A stretch of DNA of 64,000 bases, taken from the NCBI RefSeq assembly GCF_004798865.1, contig NW_025335589.1, forward strand, positions 13,444,132 through 13,508,131, read 5' to 3'. Under the pieces are notes generated by a model, which made no database searches, had not been told where the DNA came from, and saw only the letters and a program-made list of their open reading frames with translations. This document shows positions 1 through 13,040 of the stretch, piece after piece (position 1 is the stretch's first letter; every line of letters starts with the position of its first letter). Origin of the DNA: Varanus komodoensis (taxonomy: Eukaryota; Chordata; Lepidosauria; Squamata; Varanidae). The position numbers were made by a program, and so were the translations under genes.

Positions 1-2379
1 AGCTATTAAAGTATTTTTAGTGCATTGTTTTGGATCAGGTTTTTGTTTTGTTTTTTGAAGGTGTTTTATTTATTAGCATATCTATACTGAATGGGTTCAC
101 TTCACAACATCCTACAGAAGAATTTGCCCAATACTTTTGCTTGGCTAGTTTATTTAATATTTGATTTATTGATTTTATGCTGCAATGGCACACTGATTCA
201 TTCCTTTGAAAAGCCAGTGATTTTTTTTTCCTGTTGGAGGAGCTGATAGGGTTTTTTCCCCTCAGTACAGTATATATCTTTATAAAAGAAAAAGTATTTA
301 CTCTTTTAAGTTGTATAAAGTCCATTACTGATATTCCAGAACGCTTCTTTCTACTTGGAAAAAGACAGGAGTGGAATGCAAACAAGTGTCATCTTACCCA
401 TAATGAGATCTTCACGACAAGCTTTGTTTTTTTTTTTGGACATACATCACCTAGCAATTCTCAGCTTTCAGAAATTGAATTAGGCTCTTCTTGGTTGTAA
501 CACTCCAGATGCAGAATTTCCTCTACTTGGAGGTTAACCAGCATCAATATTGGTTAGTGACAGCTGAAAACAATGTTCTTTCCTCAAAATTTGTGCCTAT
601 GTTTCCAAGCAGGGTAGTCAAAGGACTGTGTTCATTGCATGGCAGGAAGGGGGAGAGGGAAGTTGACACCCTTGTATCCTACTGCCAAATGTTCTTTGTT
701 TAATAAAAATAAATGGAACAGAAGGTATCCACCTAATCTGCGCAGATGTAGGTTTAGGTTTCACAACACATAGTCAGTGTACCATTATCTTATCAAAAGC
801 CAGTGCCAGACACTCTGAAGTCAGCCTCCAACTATGAATCAACTTTTGGCAAGAGTAAGCCTGCAGTCCCATAGTGGGCCTCCAGAATGCAGAAGCATAA
901 TTTGATGTTACTTTCATATCATCTCATCAACTTGACCAGGGTAGGCAAACACATCAGATATAGTGCTATCTATTTTGTACAGTCACCTTTAATCAAACCA
1001 GCCTTATTCAAATTGGACTGGCAAGTTGACTGGAATTGTCTAGAAATGCCAGTAGACCTAAAACCCGTTACTCTCTCTCTCACTCACACACACACACCAC
1101 ACCTGAGAGAGAGAGAATTAATAATCTTATTCCATTCATGTCCACAATTAAATCAAGTAAGCTGTTATTTTCTCCAATGGTTTCACTTTGAAATTAAGGC
1201 TAATATACTTGATTGTGTTTTTCTACCATTTGTTTGATTAGAATTATACCAATTTCCCAGGGCTTGTCTGATTAAGAAGTCAAATTTCAGCACTGCTTTT
1301 AGGAATTCCTTTTGTACCATAAAATCAACAATCATTCCTAATAATATGAACTCTTATTAAAAGATTTAGAGGTTTTAAGTGTAATATACAAACAGAAGAT
1401 AGCACACAATTCCTTTAATCCTTCACTTAGCCAGAAATCTGTGGCACTGAATAGTTGCATGTACTCACAAACTAGGTGAAGTCAATGCTATGCAGTAGCC
1501 ATTTAAAGATTTATCACATCATATGTGATACAGTCTTCTTCCCCAATTGCCTATTTAAACACAGCACTACCCATCCATGCAGTATCCATTAGAAAGTATG
1601 AGGAAGCAATTATGTTGTGTATTATGTTGTGATTAAAATCACCTCTCAACTGGTTACACATGCTGGATAGCAGAGGCACAGAATCTCAGGATCAAAGGCC
1701 TTCTGGGATGCTTCAGGAGGGCACACCCCTTTCCTTTGGCCCCAACCACCAGTGGAATATTATCCCTAAAAGTTTCTATGACATAGAATTTAGCCTTTGG
1801 GCTGAAAGATATTCTGCACCCCCTCTACATGGTAACCTTTAGGTAGCTATCGGTAGCCTGAAGCTTGCTTGAAATTACCATGATAGGCATGGCTGCCCCT
1901 CTCCATAATCATTCTCACGTTACTCCTCTGGATGGCAAGCTTCCTACACATTGAAACTATGCTTACTTGCACATCACACTGAAGCAAAGACAGTCCTTGA
2001 GATCTGTCCCTCAAGATGTACACACATGAAGAAGCCTCTCACATAAGCCACAGTTTAATCATTTGCAAAAAGAAAGCAGCAGTCACTGCATAGCTTTGCC
2101 TCAAATAGGTACAGGGGATACATAAATCTGGCCTAGCTAGCACAATCTTTAATATCTTTTTTGGTGGCAAGTTAAGACTGTCTTTCACCACAGGGCACTT
2201 CATTCATTCACTATTATATTAGGGCTTATGTCGACTGCTTAAACAGGTGTTAGGATTCAGTCTGTATAAGCTATTGAAGCTTTTTACATTGGTTTTAAAA
2301 CCTTGTATGGGAACTTCAGCTATTAGGTGGTATAGAAATAGTATTATTAATATACCTCCATAGTTTGTATCCTCCAAAC
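1..2379. other. No gene seen; A+T-rich intergenic or intronic sequence
   Basis: All frames are short (at most about 116 codons), with low-complexity translations and no recognisable domain. The only structure is a compound microsatellite near 1.07-1.12 kb. At about 2280-2350 a segment ending 'aggtggtatagaaatagtatta' resembles the 3' tail of a squamate LINE/SINE and lies just before the CR1 fragment that starts near 2390. No promoter, CpG island or splice-flanked exon could be argued. Confidence 0.6.
1070..1116. repeat. Compound microsatellite (CT)n-(CA)n-(GA)n
   Basis: A CT run (about 1070-1082) is followed by a CA run (about 1085-1098) and, after a short spacer, a GA run (about 1106-1116). 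The CT and GA arms are complementary, so the block could fold into a small hairpin. Confidence 0.9.
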
Positions 2380-2389
2380 TATCAAATAT

Positions 2390-2945
2390 GGGCTAGATAG
2401 TGCAACCACTAGGTGGATCCACAACTGGCTGCAAAACCAGGCTCAAGGAGTGCTCATCAATGGCAAGTTCTCAAAATGGGGAAAGGTGACAGGTAGGGTG
2501 CTGCAGGGTTATGTCGGGGACCAGGACTCAATCATTAATGATTGAGATGAAGAAGGAAATAGAATTAAATTTGCAGCTGACACAAAGCAGGGTGGAATAG
2601 CAGAGTGATCTCAAGAGGTTAGAATGCTGGGCAGAGAACAACAGAACGAAATTCAATAGGAACAAATGCAAAGTCCTCCAAGTTAGGAACAATAAACCAA
2701 ATGTATTGCTACAAAATTAGGGATACTTGGCTCAGCAATACTGCAAAAGAGAAGGAACTTGGTGTTGCTGTAGATAACAGGCTAAATATGAGCTAAGGAT
2801 GTGGTGCATCTGCAAAAAGAGCATATACTATTTTGGTCTGCATTAACAGAAGTATCACTTCCAAAACATTTGCAGCACTAGCTCCCCTATACTCAGCACT
2901 AGTTAGACCTCACCTGTTTGGGGCACCTAAGTTTTTATACTAGGA
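2390..2945 (+). mobile_element. CR1 LINE fragment, reverse-transcriptase C-terminal half
   Basis: This is a decayed piece of a CR1 non-LTR retrotransposon. From 2393 the frame reads LDSATTRWIHNWLQNQAQG and then VLINGKFSKWGKVTGRVLQG, matching the CR1 reverse-transcriptase segment usually seen as 'TTRWI.NWL..R.QRV.INGS.S.W..V.SGVPQGSVLGP'. Further on come recognisable nucleotide stretches for 'LECWA..N...FNR.KCKVL.LG' and 'SQ.CG.SAK.A..I..CINRSI'. Similarity ends near 2945, before the RT thumb end and 3' UTR, so the copy is truncated at both ends. The frame is broken several times and cannot be functional. The 28.9-29.96 kb copy belongs to the same subfamily. Confidence 0.85.
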
Positions 2946-5900
2946 CTGTAGTCATATTGTTTTACTATTAAAAGATAAATAACTGAAAACCATGGGAGCT
3001 GGTTTGACAACCCTTTCTAAGAAGTGTACAAGCTCTTTCTAGCCACCTGCAGGTAAAATTAAAATTGTCTTAGAAGGTGAATTGTATCAGATTTGGATTC
3101 CTTGGTGATACGTCTCCCTCTGAACCACATTTTAGAAGTACGCAAGGATGAGTGCTGGCTTAACTCAAGTACTGCATGTTAGCTGTAAGGAAAACAATAA
3201 TGCTAGAATTCAGAGTGGCCAGTGATACAGAGCAAGGCATAACAGCATACTTTACCCAAACAAAATAACCAGTTACAGTGGAAAAATTGCCATAAGCTAA
3301 CTAGCAAATGTAAGATACTGTTCAAAATAAAAGCCTAAACAACATGCTTGTTAACAATACATCTATAGGCCTTCAAAGATGATCAACAACAATATGATGT
3401 ATCAAATTTCATGTACTACTGCCAAACACATTTTGATCAAGCCAGTCCTATCTAAGGCTCTAATATGTTAAAATATAAAGACTTACATGCACAAAAACGA
3501 GCCAGTTCTTCCACTTACAAATTAATATAACAGACTAAAACTATGGCGTGCCCTCTTCTAAGTAAAAGAAGTTCAATAAGTATTCTAAGTAGTTATTAGA
3601 AGAAAAAGCTTAGAAGCCAACCAGTAAAATACATAATGAACCTCACCAGATCAGACACCAGGAAGTGGGTAATAGCTAAGCAAGCTGCTTAAAGAGCAGA
3701 CCTAAATAGGTACATGGCCACTCAGACCAGATATTTTAAAACCAGGCAGAGACCAAGGCTACACTACAAATGCATGCGTTCTGATGTAGACAAAGTATTG
3801 TTACAATCAGCAACACAAGGTTTGTGTACAAAAAGATAAATAGATACATATATAGCAAGTGGATTAAAACAATCATCATGTAGAAGAAAATGAACTCACA
3901 TACAGGAGAAATGCTGCAGCAACTCACCAAAACTTGCCTGTTGGAAACCAGCAAGGTGAGATGTCTGGGACCTCTCATAAACTGCTGGCAAGTGTAGTAG
4001 ATAAGCCTTTTGAAGCCAGATAGGAGTTTCTTAAAGGGCACCCACTTAGTAAAGCCCATTGTTAGAAAAATGTATCCTGTTTCACCAGTAAACCAAATCT
4101 ATAGAAAAGAGTATGCATCCTCTGTTTTTGATTGTATGGTTCCTAGTTTTAATCAGTCTATCAGACATCTCTATGTATACTTCTTTTGCATGGCAATTGT
4201 GAAACTGCAGAGACCACAGAAAAAAGGCCCTTTGACCTGTTCCCCTTCTATAGTTCTATATGTTAATTTGGGCAAAGATATGCAGGGACTATGTAACAGC
4301 ATATCTCTTTTATATGTATGCAAAGAAGGGGTTATCCTGAAACCTAGATGTTCATTTCAATGGAGACCAGTTTCATTTAAAGGAGAAATGGAGGATATAT
4401 ATTCTTGTGCAACATTCCCTTGATTATGGGTGTGACCTCACTGACTGAAGATCAATTGCTTGGAGGACGTTGATCTTCAAAGACAACAGCAGAACTAGAG
4501 ATTACTACAGAGGAAACTTTACTAGATTTATTTCTTAATGATCAAATCTGCAGTTAGGTTGAAGAAGGAAATGCACTGGAAGGTTATGTTTGAAAACAAC
4601 CCACCAATAGCACTGCATGTATTTATATAAAGATGTTTGGCCATTGAATTTTCTACAGTTGTTGTGTACTGGTGAAACTGTGGTTAAAGTTCTAACTGTA
4701 GGTTATACCAAGTGGGTACCCGTTACCAATTCCTACTAAATTCAAGAAGGTTGAACTGCTATACCTGTGGTTGTACTTAAACAGTACTTAAAGAGGCCTC
4801 CAAGCCTTCTCAGCTCTCACTTATAGTGTATTTGTTTGCAGCAGGCAAAATTTGGAGTTTCTTTGCAGTTCTTTTCTTGCCTGTATTTTATGCTCCTTGC
4901 CTTTAAATTTTCTTAAGTAAATTATGTTTCTTAGGGCTATAATAGTGTTCTGTTAACATTAGAGCTCATGTGTTCGTAGGAGAGCCTCAGTCCTTACCTG
5001 TACATGCACCTTTCTAGGTTTGCTCTTTAAGCATCTTGGTCTGATAAAATCTACCTTTTAATTTCTCATCTGGTGAGAGTTTTAAAAAACATTTCACATA
5101 TTTTATCATGCATTTTATCTGTTGTCTTCTAAACTATTTTTAATAATTAAAATAAGTTTTCAACTAAAGGTTGCTGCACTTTGGTTTTAGTTTGCTGCGG
5201 TTATGATCAAAGCATTTCATGATTATTTAGGTGAAGATGTATTATATTTAAGTATTTATATTTTAGTATTCTGGATCCCTGGAGAAGACTGAATCAGTTA
5301 AAATACATTATATGCTGATTATTCTTATATAGGAATTTTAGCACACCATAACTTCCTTGTTTATAAGCCTATAAATGTATCAATGCAAACCATATTGTTC
5401 AGACTGCCTTGATTGTTTATGTTCACTGGTTAGGTTATCTTAATTTTTCTGCCACATCTAGATCCATGTGCAATGCCAGAATAGAGGACATGGATTTGTA
5501 CAGAAATGACACATCTATATGCATAGATGCAAACTTTTAAAAATTGATATTATTTAATAACATCTTACCGTAACAGGAAATGTCTTTTATCTAGGCACAC
5601 CAATTATTGATGGGCAACTTCATGAGTTCCTATTTTTAGGATGAACTATAGGCTGAACTATATGTGGATAGTCTGTCAAATCGAAGTTGTGCGAGAACAG
5701 GACATTATGTTGACAGCCCTGAAGTTAGACAGAGGGATTAAAGTAGGACACATGGCCAACTGACTTGAAAGGGACGGGGCAGGCCACAAAGTGGAGAATG
5801 ATGTCTCCTCCAGAATAGAGTTATTAAGATTTCAGACAACATATCTCTCTTCTGCAAATGTTTAAAAGGAATCATTAAAACTTAAATTCATGAGGGTAAA

Positions 5901-7020
5901 AACTTAGCTGGAAGGTCAATTGGATGGCAAGTAATGGGATCTGCAAAGAAAGGTCAAGGTAGGATCATCACAAAAGTGGTTTAAGATGACACACAGCAGG
6001 GATTTTTTGGAAAGAATATGTGGCTGCATTGCAAGGAGCTGCCCCAATTATTGATGACACTGTGAAAGCGTATGCATAATAATTCTGTATCATTTTTCCA
6101 CATTTCAAATGGATGCAATATTGCAATATGAGCATCCTCTTTGCTGCTGAAACATTTTTACTGTGTTTCGAAAGCTAAGTCCTTCTCCTCTGCACTCCTG
6201 CCCTTTGACTCACCTCTAGACCTTTGCTGAAACCATCCACTATAGAGAGCATGAGCAATACAAAAAATATTGCTTATTTATGGAATAATGGAAGCAGGGG
6301 AAGCAAAGCATCCATCATAAGAAAAAGTAATTTGGAATTTTCTTTAACATTTGAATAGTAGCTGTCAACTTTCACTGCTCCATAGCACAAACAGTGAAAG
6401 TGAACTTCTGTTGTTATCCTGTCAGAGTTTCCTGTCTTTGCCAGGGAAAGCCATGAATGGCACCATCCTCACATTCTCGGTGGGCAATGTCTCCTCCTTT
6501 TAGGGTTTGTGATGCAGAAGTAAGTGGGTAGGAAAGGAAGGATGTGTAATGGAAGGACTACACCTTTTGTATCTGAACAGCAAGCCATTACTAGCAGTTT
6601 TAGAAAGTAGCCTGAACCCTACTGGCTTTTTAAAGTACCCCGCAGTACCTTGATCCCTAGTGAATTAGCAGCAATTTTTCCACACTGTTCTATTTTGTTA
6701 ATTTAAAAAATGCTTTCTATCTGTTTTTTCATTACAGACCTCAAGTGCACGTAAAATGAATAAAGTGAACAATCAAGTGCTAGAAAAATATTTTTAAACT
6801 GGCAGCACAAACTAAACTAGTTTGAGAAGCCACTAAAAACTTGTGCAAACTTTCTGTCTTCTGTAGAATCCCTGGTCAAAGGACCATAAAGCTCTTGAAA
6901 CTACTTCACCTCTCTTCCATAAATGTAGTCATTTGCCATGTTTTTCATATTTGTATAGGGAACAGTCCAGACCAATAACAACCCTGGAAAAACAGTAGAT
7001 AACCTAGAGAAATGATGAGA
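2946..7020. other. No gene seen; A+T-rich sequence
   Basis: About 4 kb with no recognisable repeat family and no coding signal. The longest frame (4010-4423, 137 codons) has no domain and no flanking gene structure. The part from about 5.0 to 5.6 kb is especially A+T-rich. Confidence 0.55.
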
Positions 7021-7024
7021 AACT

Positions 7025-7115
7025 GCAGATGCTGTTGAACTATGGTCCCGGTCATTCCTGATCATTGCTAGTTAAAGCTGAAGGAAGCAAAGGTCCAACA
7101 ACATCAGCGTGTGTA
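7025..7115. repeat. Diverged 'catctgg / ttgtagtccaac' MITE-like repeat
   Basis: The segment around 'ggtcattcctgatcattgctagttaaagctgaaggaa' followed by 'ggtccaacaacatca' resembles a very common palindromic squamate repeat whose copies contain 'tccagatgttgt..gactacaattcccatca..ccagccagcat'. Other copies lie near 14.0, 17.55, 22.77, 36.19 and 52.2 kb. This copy is old. Confidence 0.4.
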
Positions 7116-7119
7116 GGAA

Positions 7120-9720
7120 AACTGGTTTTCCACTTCCAGTCTAGGAAGCTTCAGTGGACAAGTATATAGCAATGGTAACTAATAATCATATGGAAAGGAG
7201 AGTGTGGGTGTTCCTGCTGGCCATGTCTATATTATCATGAACCAACAGATTCCCCACACCATCCATACTTTAAGGAGGATGCCTATAGATGGTGGTTTGC
7301 TCTATCATGTAGCCCATGCCCATTAGTTGGAATCCTGATTCCACAGGTTTCTCAGTCATGGAGAGAACCTATGTGCATACAACTGGCTCTCTCCCCTCTC
7401 TCCTCCCCCCTCCCCCTCCCCAGACAAGAGAGGAAAGGCAGAACAGGTAGAATGGGATGCTACAATAGGTAAGGCATAGGTAATACAGTGGGTGAAGATA
7501 ACCCCCTTCCCCATTTACTGCATTGGGAAGCTGCCCTAGAGTCAACAGCATCTCCATAATGAACTCAGTGAACACTGAATCCTTAGAACAAAAAACAGTG
7601 CATTTCTAAGCCACCCTTCTGGTAGTGAACATGAGCAGGCAACAAAGGTAGCTTCACATCTTTTTGTTAAAAAAGCTAATAGAAATTTCAAGCTGTTTCC
7701 GAAGACAGTATGTAATCTTGCAAATTCTTTGGTAAACTCAGTGAATCAATAGCTCCTCTTTTATCTAAACCCTTAAAGAAAGAAAAATAAGTTGCAAGCA
7801 GCTGAATAATAAAGCTTAGTACTGAAATGTCAGTTAGTTATTACTGGCTTTATTTTAATACCTTGAATGGATGATACTTCGAATGAGGAGACCAAGAAAT
7901 GATTAAATAGTGAGGCAAGTGAACCTTCTGAAAGAAGGCAGATTGACTGATGATGACTCTAACAGGGCTTGCAGCTTGATTATGCTCTGCATTTCGTTAA
8001 GGTACATGTGCCCTTCCAACCCTGTGACTCAGAATGTAAATATGGGATAATTAGTGGTAGAAAATATCTTTTAAATAATACCATGGCTATGATAACAGAA
8101 CGGTCAATAATATTCTGTATTCAGAATGTGTTTTAGAGCAATGCATGACTGTGGGGTACTTAAAAATACTTCAGATAACTGACTGCTTTTCAACCACAAA
8201 TGTGAATTTCTAGTACTTGTGGGCTGAATGTCCTGAGATGAGTCATGTATAAAGCTGGAGAAAAACCTTGCCACACACATCAGAGATGCAGAAGCTCACT
8301 GAACCTATCACTTCTCAAGCTCTAATTCAAGCCCTTGGGGTTTTTGGTGCTCCCACCCCCTTTTGCCCAGCTACCAACTAGCAGATTTTCACATTGCATT
8401 AACCCATCCTGGTAATAAACTACTGTGAGCTAGTTATGAGGAATGCTCTTTGAGTGGAAAATCCAGCAGATTTCCTTGCTCTGGTTTCCCAACTCTGTCA
8501 CACCTTTGCAGAGCACAAGTCCCTGTTCCTGGTGAGCATGCCAAGGGTTTGCAGAGTGTTGCAAGAAACTGAGCCTCAGTTTAGTGTGCAATGATTAGTT
8601 TAGTACCATGATTGGCTAAAGGAAATGTCAGCCAGGGAACTGGGGAAGGTTCCTGGTTGCACAGCCAGGAGCCTGCAGATACTCATGGGCTTCTTCCAGG
8701 CTTGGTCCTCTTCCTTGGAGAGGGATGAGCACTGGAACAGGCCTGATGGGCAGGTGGGAACTGGGTTCTGGAGAGGCTTGGCATATCCCTACACCTAACA
8801 AAGGTCAGGCTCATTGCGGGTTGCTCTACTCCTCTTTTCCTTTTTGTTCCCCAAAATATATCCCAGGGACCCTGCAACCGAAGCTGCTTTGTCTTCCCTC
8901 TCTGATCTAATTGCAAGACACTTTTTTGACTTGTCATGGCTTCTTTCCTTTAAATTTGCCTTTCACAAACTCCACTTTTATAGCTTCTCCAAAGTGTTCA
9001 AGTGGCACATTAGAGGATGTATCTGGCTGGCCATTCCTTTAAAAAAAAAATCTGCAAATCTACATATTTGGTGGGGGTAGGGGAAAAATACTTTTGAAAT
9101 AAAGTTGTGGAAGTGTGGAGAGTTATACTTCTGTGAATATGAAAAGGGAAGCCTTGGACATAGCCTGTTGTCATCGTATAGTAGGTATCAGCCTTGAACA
9201 CTCACCTGGAGATGGTCCAATTTTTCTTTTTTCTTTTTCCCCTTCTGCATTGTCCAGACAGCTCACAAAATGTTAGTTCGCAAAGGAAAGCAAAGGTGTG
9301 AGTGACCTTTGCTTGTGGAAAGGGTTTGTAGGATCTATACTCCTTCATGGGAAGATCCCCATGTTTATCTATTTGCCCTGCTAGTCCTCAGGGTGATGCA
9401 CATTTTGTGCTTTTCCGCAAAGCTCTAGTTGCTTCCCAAAATGCAAAAGTGCACCTCACTCTAGCTCCCCATTAAAAGTGGTTTTCGTCAAGAAATGAGA
9501 CATTTGGACTTGGATACAGCAACTGGACTTCATCAACAGTGGGGTAGCTCACCCAAATTCCAATGACACAACAACTTCCAGTTGCTAAAACAACCCCTAG
9601 AACATCTCATGGATTCTTAGAGTGGCTTGTTTGGTGAGGGGAAGCCACCTTGGCCATATCAGGCTGAGTTCGAATAAAAAGACAACTTGCCCACAATGGA
9701 TTGTTGTCCTGTATGAACCA
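7120..9720. other. No gene seen
   Basis: No recognisable repeat or coding domain. A pyrimidine-rich tract (about 7386-7422) is the only low-complexity feature. The open frames near 8.68-8.94 kb overlap one another on both strands and look random. Confidence 0.55.
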
Positions 9721-9734
9721 GGGCATTGTTTGAT

Positions 9735-10375
9735 GTTTTCTTAGCTTTTGTGCCAGTCTCCTCTCCTTGCCTTCAATCTCTTACTCCAACTGGTTCAGGC
9801 CAAGTCTTGAGACAGTCTATGGAACAAATCCATCAAAATGATCAAAAGGCAGGCAGAGATCAGAACATAGGCAAATGCTCCAGTACAAGCACAATCCAAG
9901 ATCCAAGGGTCAGCAGCCCACACCAAGGAGAAGCAAGGTTGCAAGATACCATGAGCTGAAATTTGTTCTAGAAACCTTCCCAGCCTAGAACCAAGGCCAA
10001 TAAACCACAGCCTCCAAAGCCCCAACCGGGCCAGTGCACCAGAGGTTTCCAGAAGAAGACCTTCTTCACAAGCAATCCTTTACTCATGAGGGAGCTTCCT
10101 TTGCAGGAAAAAACACTCCTCACAAGGATTTTTCTGCCCTGCCTCTTGAGATTTATCACTCTTGGAGACTCTAGGTGGTTACTCAGCCTTTGTCAGGTCA
10201 CTCTGTTCCCTTCCTCTTGTGGAAAGGGACCATTTGCTCCAAGGCCAGGTTCCTTCTGGTCTTCTGGCATGAGCTACTCCGTGATGGTGATTGTCTTTAG
10301 GAGCTCTAGCTCTTCCTCTAAAGAGGGTTCCTCTAGTGGGGTCCAGGCACTTTCTAAAGGGTCACAATAGCTCTC
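9735..10375 (-). repeat. Unassigned dispersed-repeat-like block
   Basis: On the minus strand the block has a Glu/Leu-rich stretch, then runs like 'gatctctgcctgcc' and 'gactgtctcaagacttggcctg'. These have the texture of long reptile retroelement terminal or leader sequences. I cannot assign a family, see no capsid, protease or polymerase part, and find no paired terminal repeat. Listed as a probable old interspersed repeat only. Confidence 0.25.
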
Positions 10376-11267
10376 TTAAAGCATGCTTACCAGCAGTAGG
10401 AGCCTTAAGCTAAAATAAGCCAACATTTTGATATCATCCCTTTTGCCTTGAGTCATACCACTTAGAATGCAACCTCTGAGAGCTTCTCTAAAATGGAATT
10501 AAGCCCTTGGAGCTAACACCCTGACCTTGGAACATGTTGGAACTAAATGGTGAACTGGACGTTGTTACAACTAAAATTAATGGGAGAAGTTAGTAATGAT
10601 TTAAGTGCCATTTATTTCAACAGGTGCATCTACAATCAACTTGGTTTGAATCCATCCCCATATTCTTGAGTTAGCTGCTTTGTGGGATGAAAATAAATGA
10701 GGAGTTTTATAGTATACAAAGGAGCAGTGAAAAGGTTGCAGCATTCTTGCCAACTCTTCCCTTTCACCCATAAAGATGCTTCAGAGGATTTCTGATATAT
10801 TCTATTTTTGGCCCTTAAAAATGAAAGGCTTTTCATAAAAACTCCTCAAGGTACTTGAAGGTTCCATATCAAGGGTGGGTTGTAATAAATTTTGTTAAGG
10901 TAGGGATTTGGTTTGTATATTTACTAAGGCCAATCTAGCAAAATAATGGCCAATCTAGCAAAAAAGGCATTAGGATTTATTAGTACTTTAATCTTTCTGG
11001 ATAAACTAAGTGAATCTCCTTCAGATCAATCTTCAAATTTTCTAGTAGTTTATTCTCATTTCTAAACAATCCAACTACAGGTTTGGCTTAGAGAGTGGCA
11101 TCAATATAATTGCCCCTATGGGCCAAGCAAATGTTCTGTTATCTTACCTTAGTTCAAGCACGGTGGTCCAGTTTGGATCAGAATGAGGGGAATTTGAGAA
11201 TGGGCAAATTGAGCTTTCCCTCTTTTGTGCTAAGATGCTCCTACACACATCACGGGAGTAGGGGTAC

Positions 11268-11311
<44 letters not shown>

Positions 11312-11569
11312 CCATTGGATGTTTATTGAGTCAGGTACTTTCTTGCCAGTAGGAGGTTTAATTGGTTGGATGTTGTCTATTTCGGTTACTGTTGTGCTTT
11401 TCTGTTTCTATGGTTCTATGCTTATAGTTTTTTCTTTAAATTTTATTTTTCAACTGTATTGTACTTTGAGCACTATGGGATATTAAGTATATAAAAAGTT
11501 TTTAGAAAGGGTTTATTTCTTAGTGAAACCTATATTCACATTTCTATTATAAAACCTTAAGGTACAGTA
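10376..11569. other. No gene seen; contains short tandem repeats
   Basis: Contains a two-copy 20-bp direct repeat (10928-10967, 'ggccaatctagcaaaa...') and the (GA)n microsatellite at 11270. Nothing else recognised. Confidence 0.55.
11270..11309. repeat. (GA)20 microsatellite
   Basis: About 40 bp of uninterrupted GA dinucleotides, long and pure enough to be polymorphic. Confidence 0.97.
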
Positions 11570-11574
11570 CTGAA

Positions 11575-11875
11575 TTTCCTTCTAGAAGATGTTGAGCTGT
11601 CCACCAATGTGGAGGTATTTAAAAGAGGATTCAATGAACTCAAGGAGGATAAAGCTATGGATAACCTCTAGTCCTGATGGCTATATGCCACCTCCAGGAT
11701 CCAAGATGGTATGCTGATGATCACCAAGTATGGGGGACCCAAATAGGAGTGTGCTCTTGCAGTTGTATTCCATGCGTGGGTTTTGTCCAGACAATTGTTG
11801 GTCACTGTGTGAACAGAAGGATGGATGAGATGAACTCTTGGTCCAATTCAACTTGGCAATTCTTTTGTTCTTAAT
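11575..11875 (+). mobile_element. CR1 LINE 3' end (second subfamily)
   Basis: The segment begins with the equivalent of 'V.TN.EVFKRGFNELKEDKAMD' and continues into a 3' UTR: 'ctagtcctgatggctatatgc', 'acctccaggat', 'gtcactgtgtgaacagaagg', 'tggatgaga..gaactcttggtcc'. It finishes 'cttttgttctta'. This is the usual 3' UTR of the squamate/turtle CR1 subfamily ending 'ggtctgatccagcaggctcttcttatgttctta'. The 5' part is missing, as expected from 5' truncation. Confidence 0.8.
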
Positions 11876-12986
11876 GTACTGCAAATACAAAAAATGCTAA
11901 ATTTGTAAATCTAAAAAGAGAACAGGGGAAGAAACTGAAATGATTAAATGCATGCAAAAGTATTTGTAAAAAATCCAACATACACAACACATTGGAGGAA
12001 GAATGAGGTTTATGTTGCCAGTAACTAATAAAGATAATACATAATGACCTAAATAATAAAATAAAGTTGTAAAGCTGTAAGAGTTTTGTCTTTGGCCATT
12101 TGTTTAGATAATCTGTCAACTTTGGCACTTTTTTATGGAGGTGGTTTACTGTGTTTACAGTTGTTAGATGTTGCCTTAGAAAATTCCAGGAGGGAAAAGA
12201 GCAGTACAGAAATGTTTAAAGTAGTTGTATTGGATAGATAAATATCTCTATGGCTTCTGATTTAAGGAATATTACCTGTTGGGGTCTTGCTAACCAAATC
12301 AAAAGTGTATCATATGAAGTGATCCCCCCAAAAATTACTACTTGTGCATTTTTCATACTCTCTCTTAAGCAAAATAGCTCCTTGTTGTCTGCATTCCAGC
12401 AAGCAATTCTGTCCTAAAGCTGTTACGTTAATTGCGAACAATGCAAAGAACATTGTCCAAGCATCCTAATTTTGGAGAGGTGGGGTAGCATGCAATTGAT
12501 CTGAGATGGAATGATAGTAGGGCAAGGATGGCCTCTTTCAATGATGGAATAAAAGGCATGTCCAAAATACAAAGGTCTAGGTAAGAGGGGTTTCCATAGT
12601 AACCAGGTTGCTGCAACAGGGTAGGCATGTTAGGACAATGCTGTTGTTGCTCTTTTTAAAAATGCCCTCTAGATAGATAGAATGATGTCTGACTAGGACT
12701 CGCATCCCTGGCAGCTTTCAGTTCACTAGGCAACACTAAGCAGGTTACTGTTGCTCTGCCCCACTGTGCAAGGGGGATTATGCTGGTTTTGTTGGCTTGC
12801 TGAGTATGAAGAAAATGGAGGATCTGAAATAATGTGCCCATGAAATCTGTCCCCCAAATCAGAGATGCAATCCTGCCATTGTGCTCAAGTCAGATCACTC
12901 TGATGCTTCCAAAACCCCACTGGAATCTTATTGGTAGGGTGAAAATGTCAAGAGTGGCATTTACTGCTCGCTCGCTCGCGCGCTCT

Positions 12987-13040
<54 letters not shown>

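Noticed and set aside
9735-10375. Possible retrovirus-like element
   Set aside because: Composition is suggestive, but no terminal pair, primer site or polymerase part was found; kept only as an unassigned repeat.
11110-11352. Frame containing a run of alternating Arg-Glu
   Set aside because: Translation of the (GA)n microsatellite.
12834-13040. Frame ending in alternating Cys-Val
   Set aside because: Translation of the (GT)n microsatellite.
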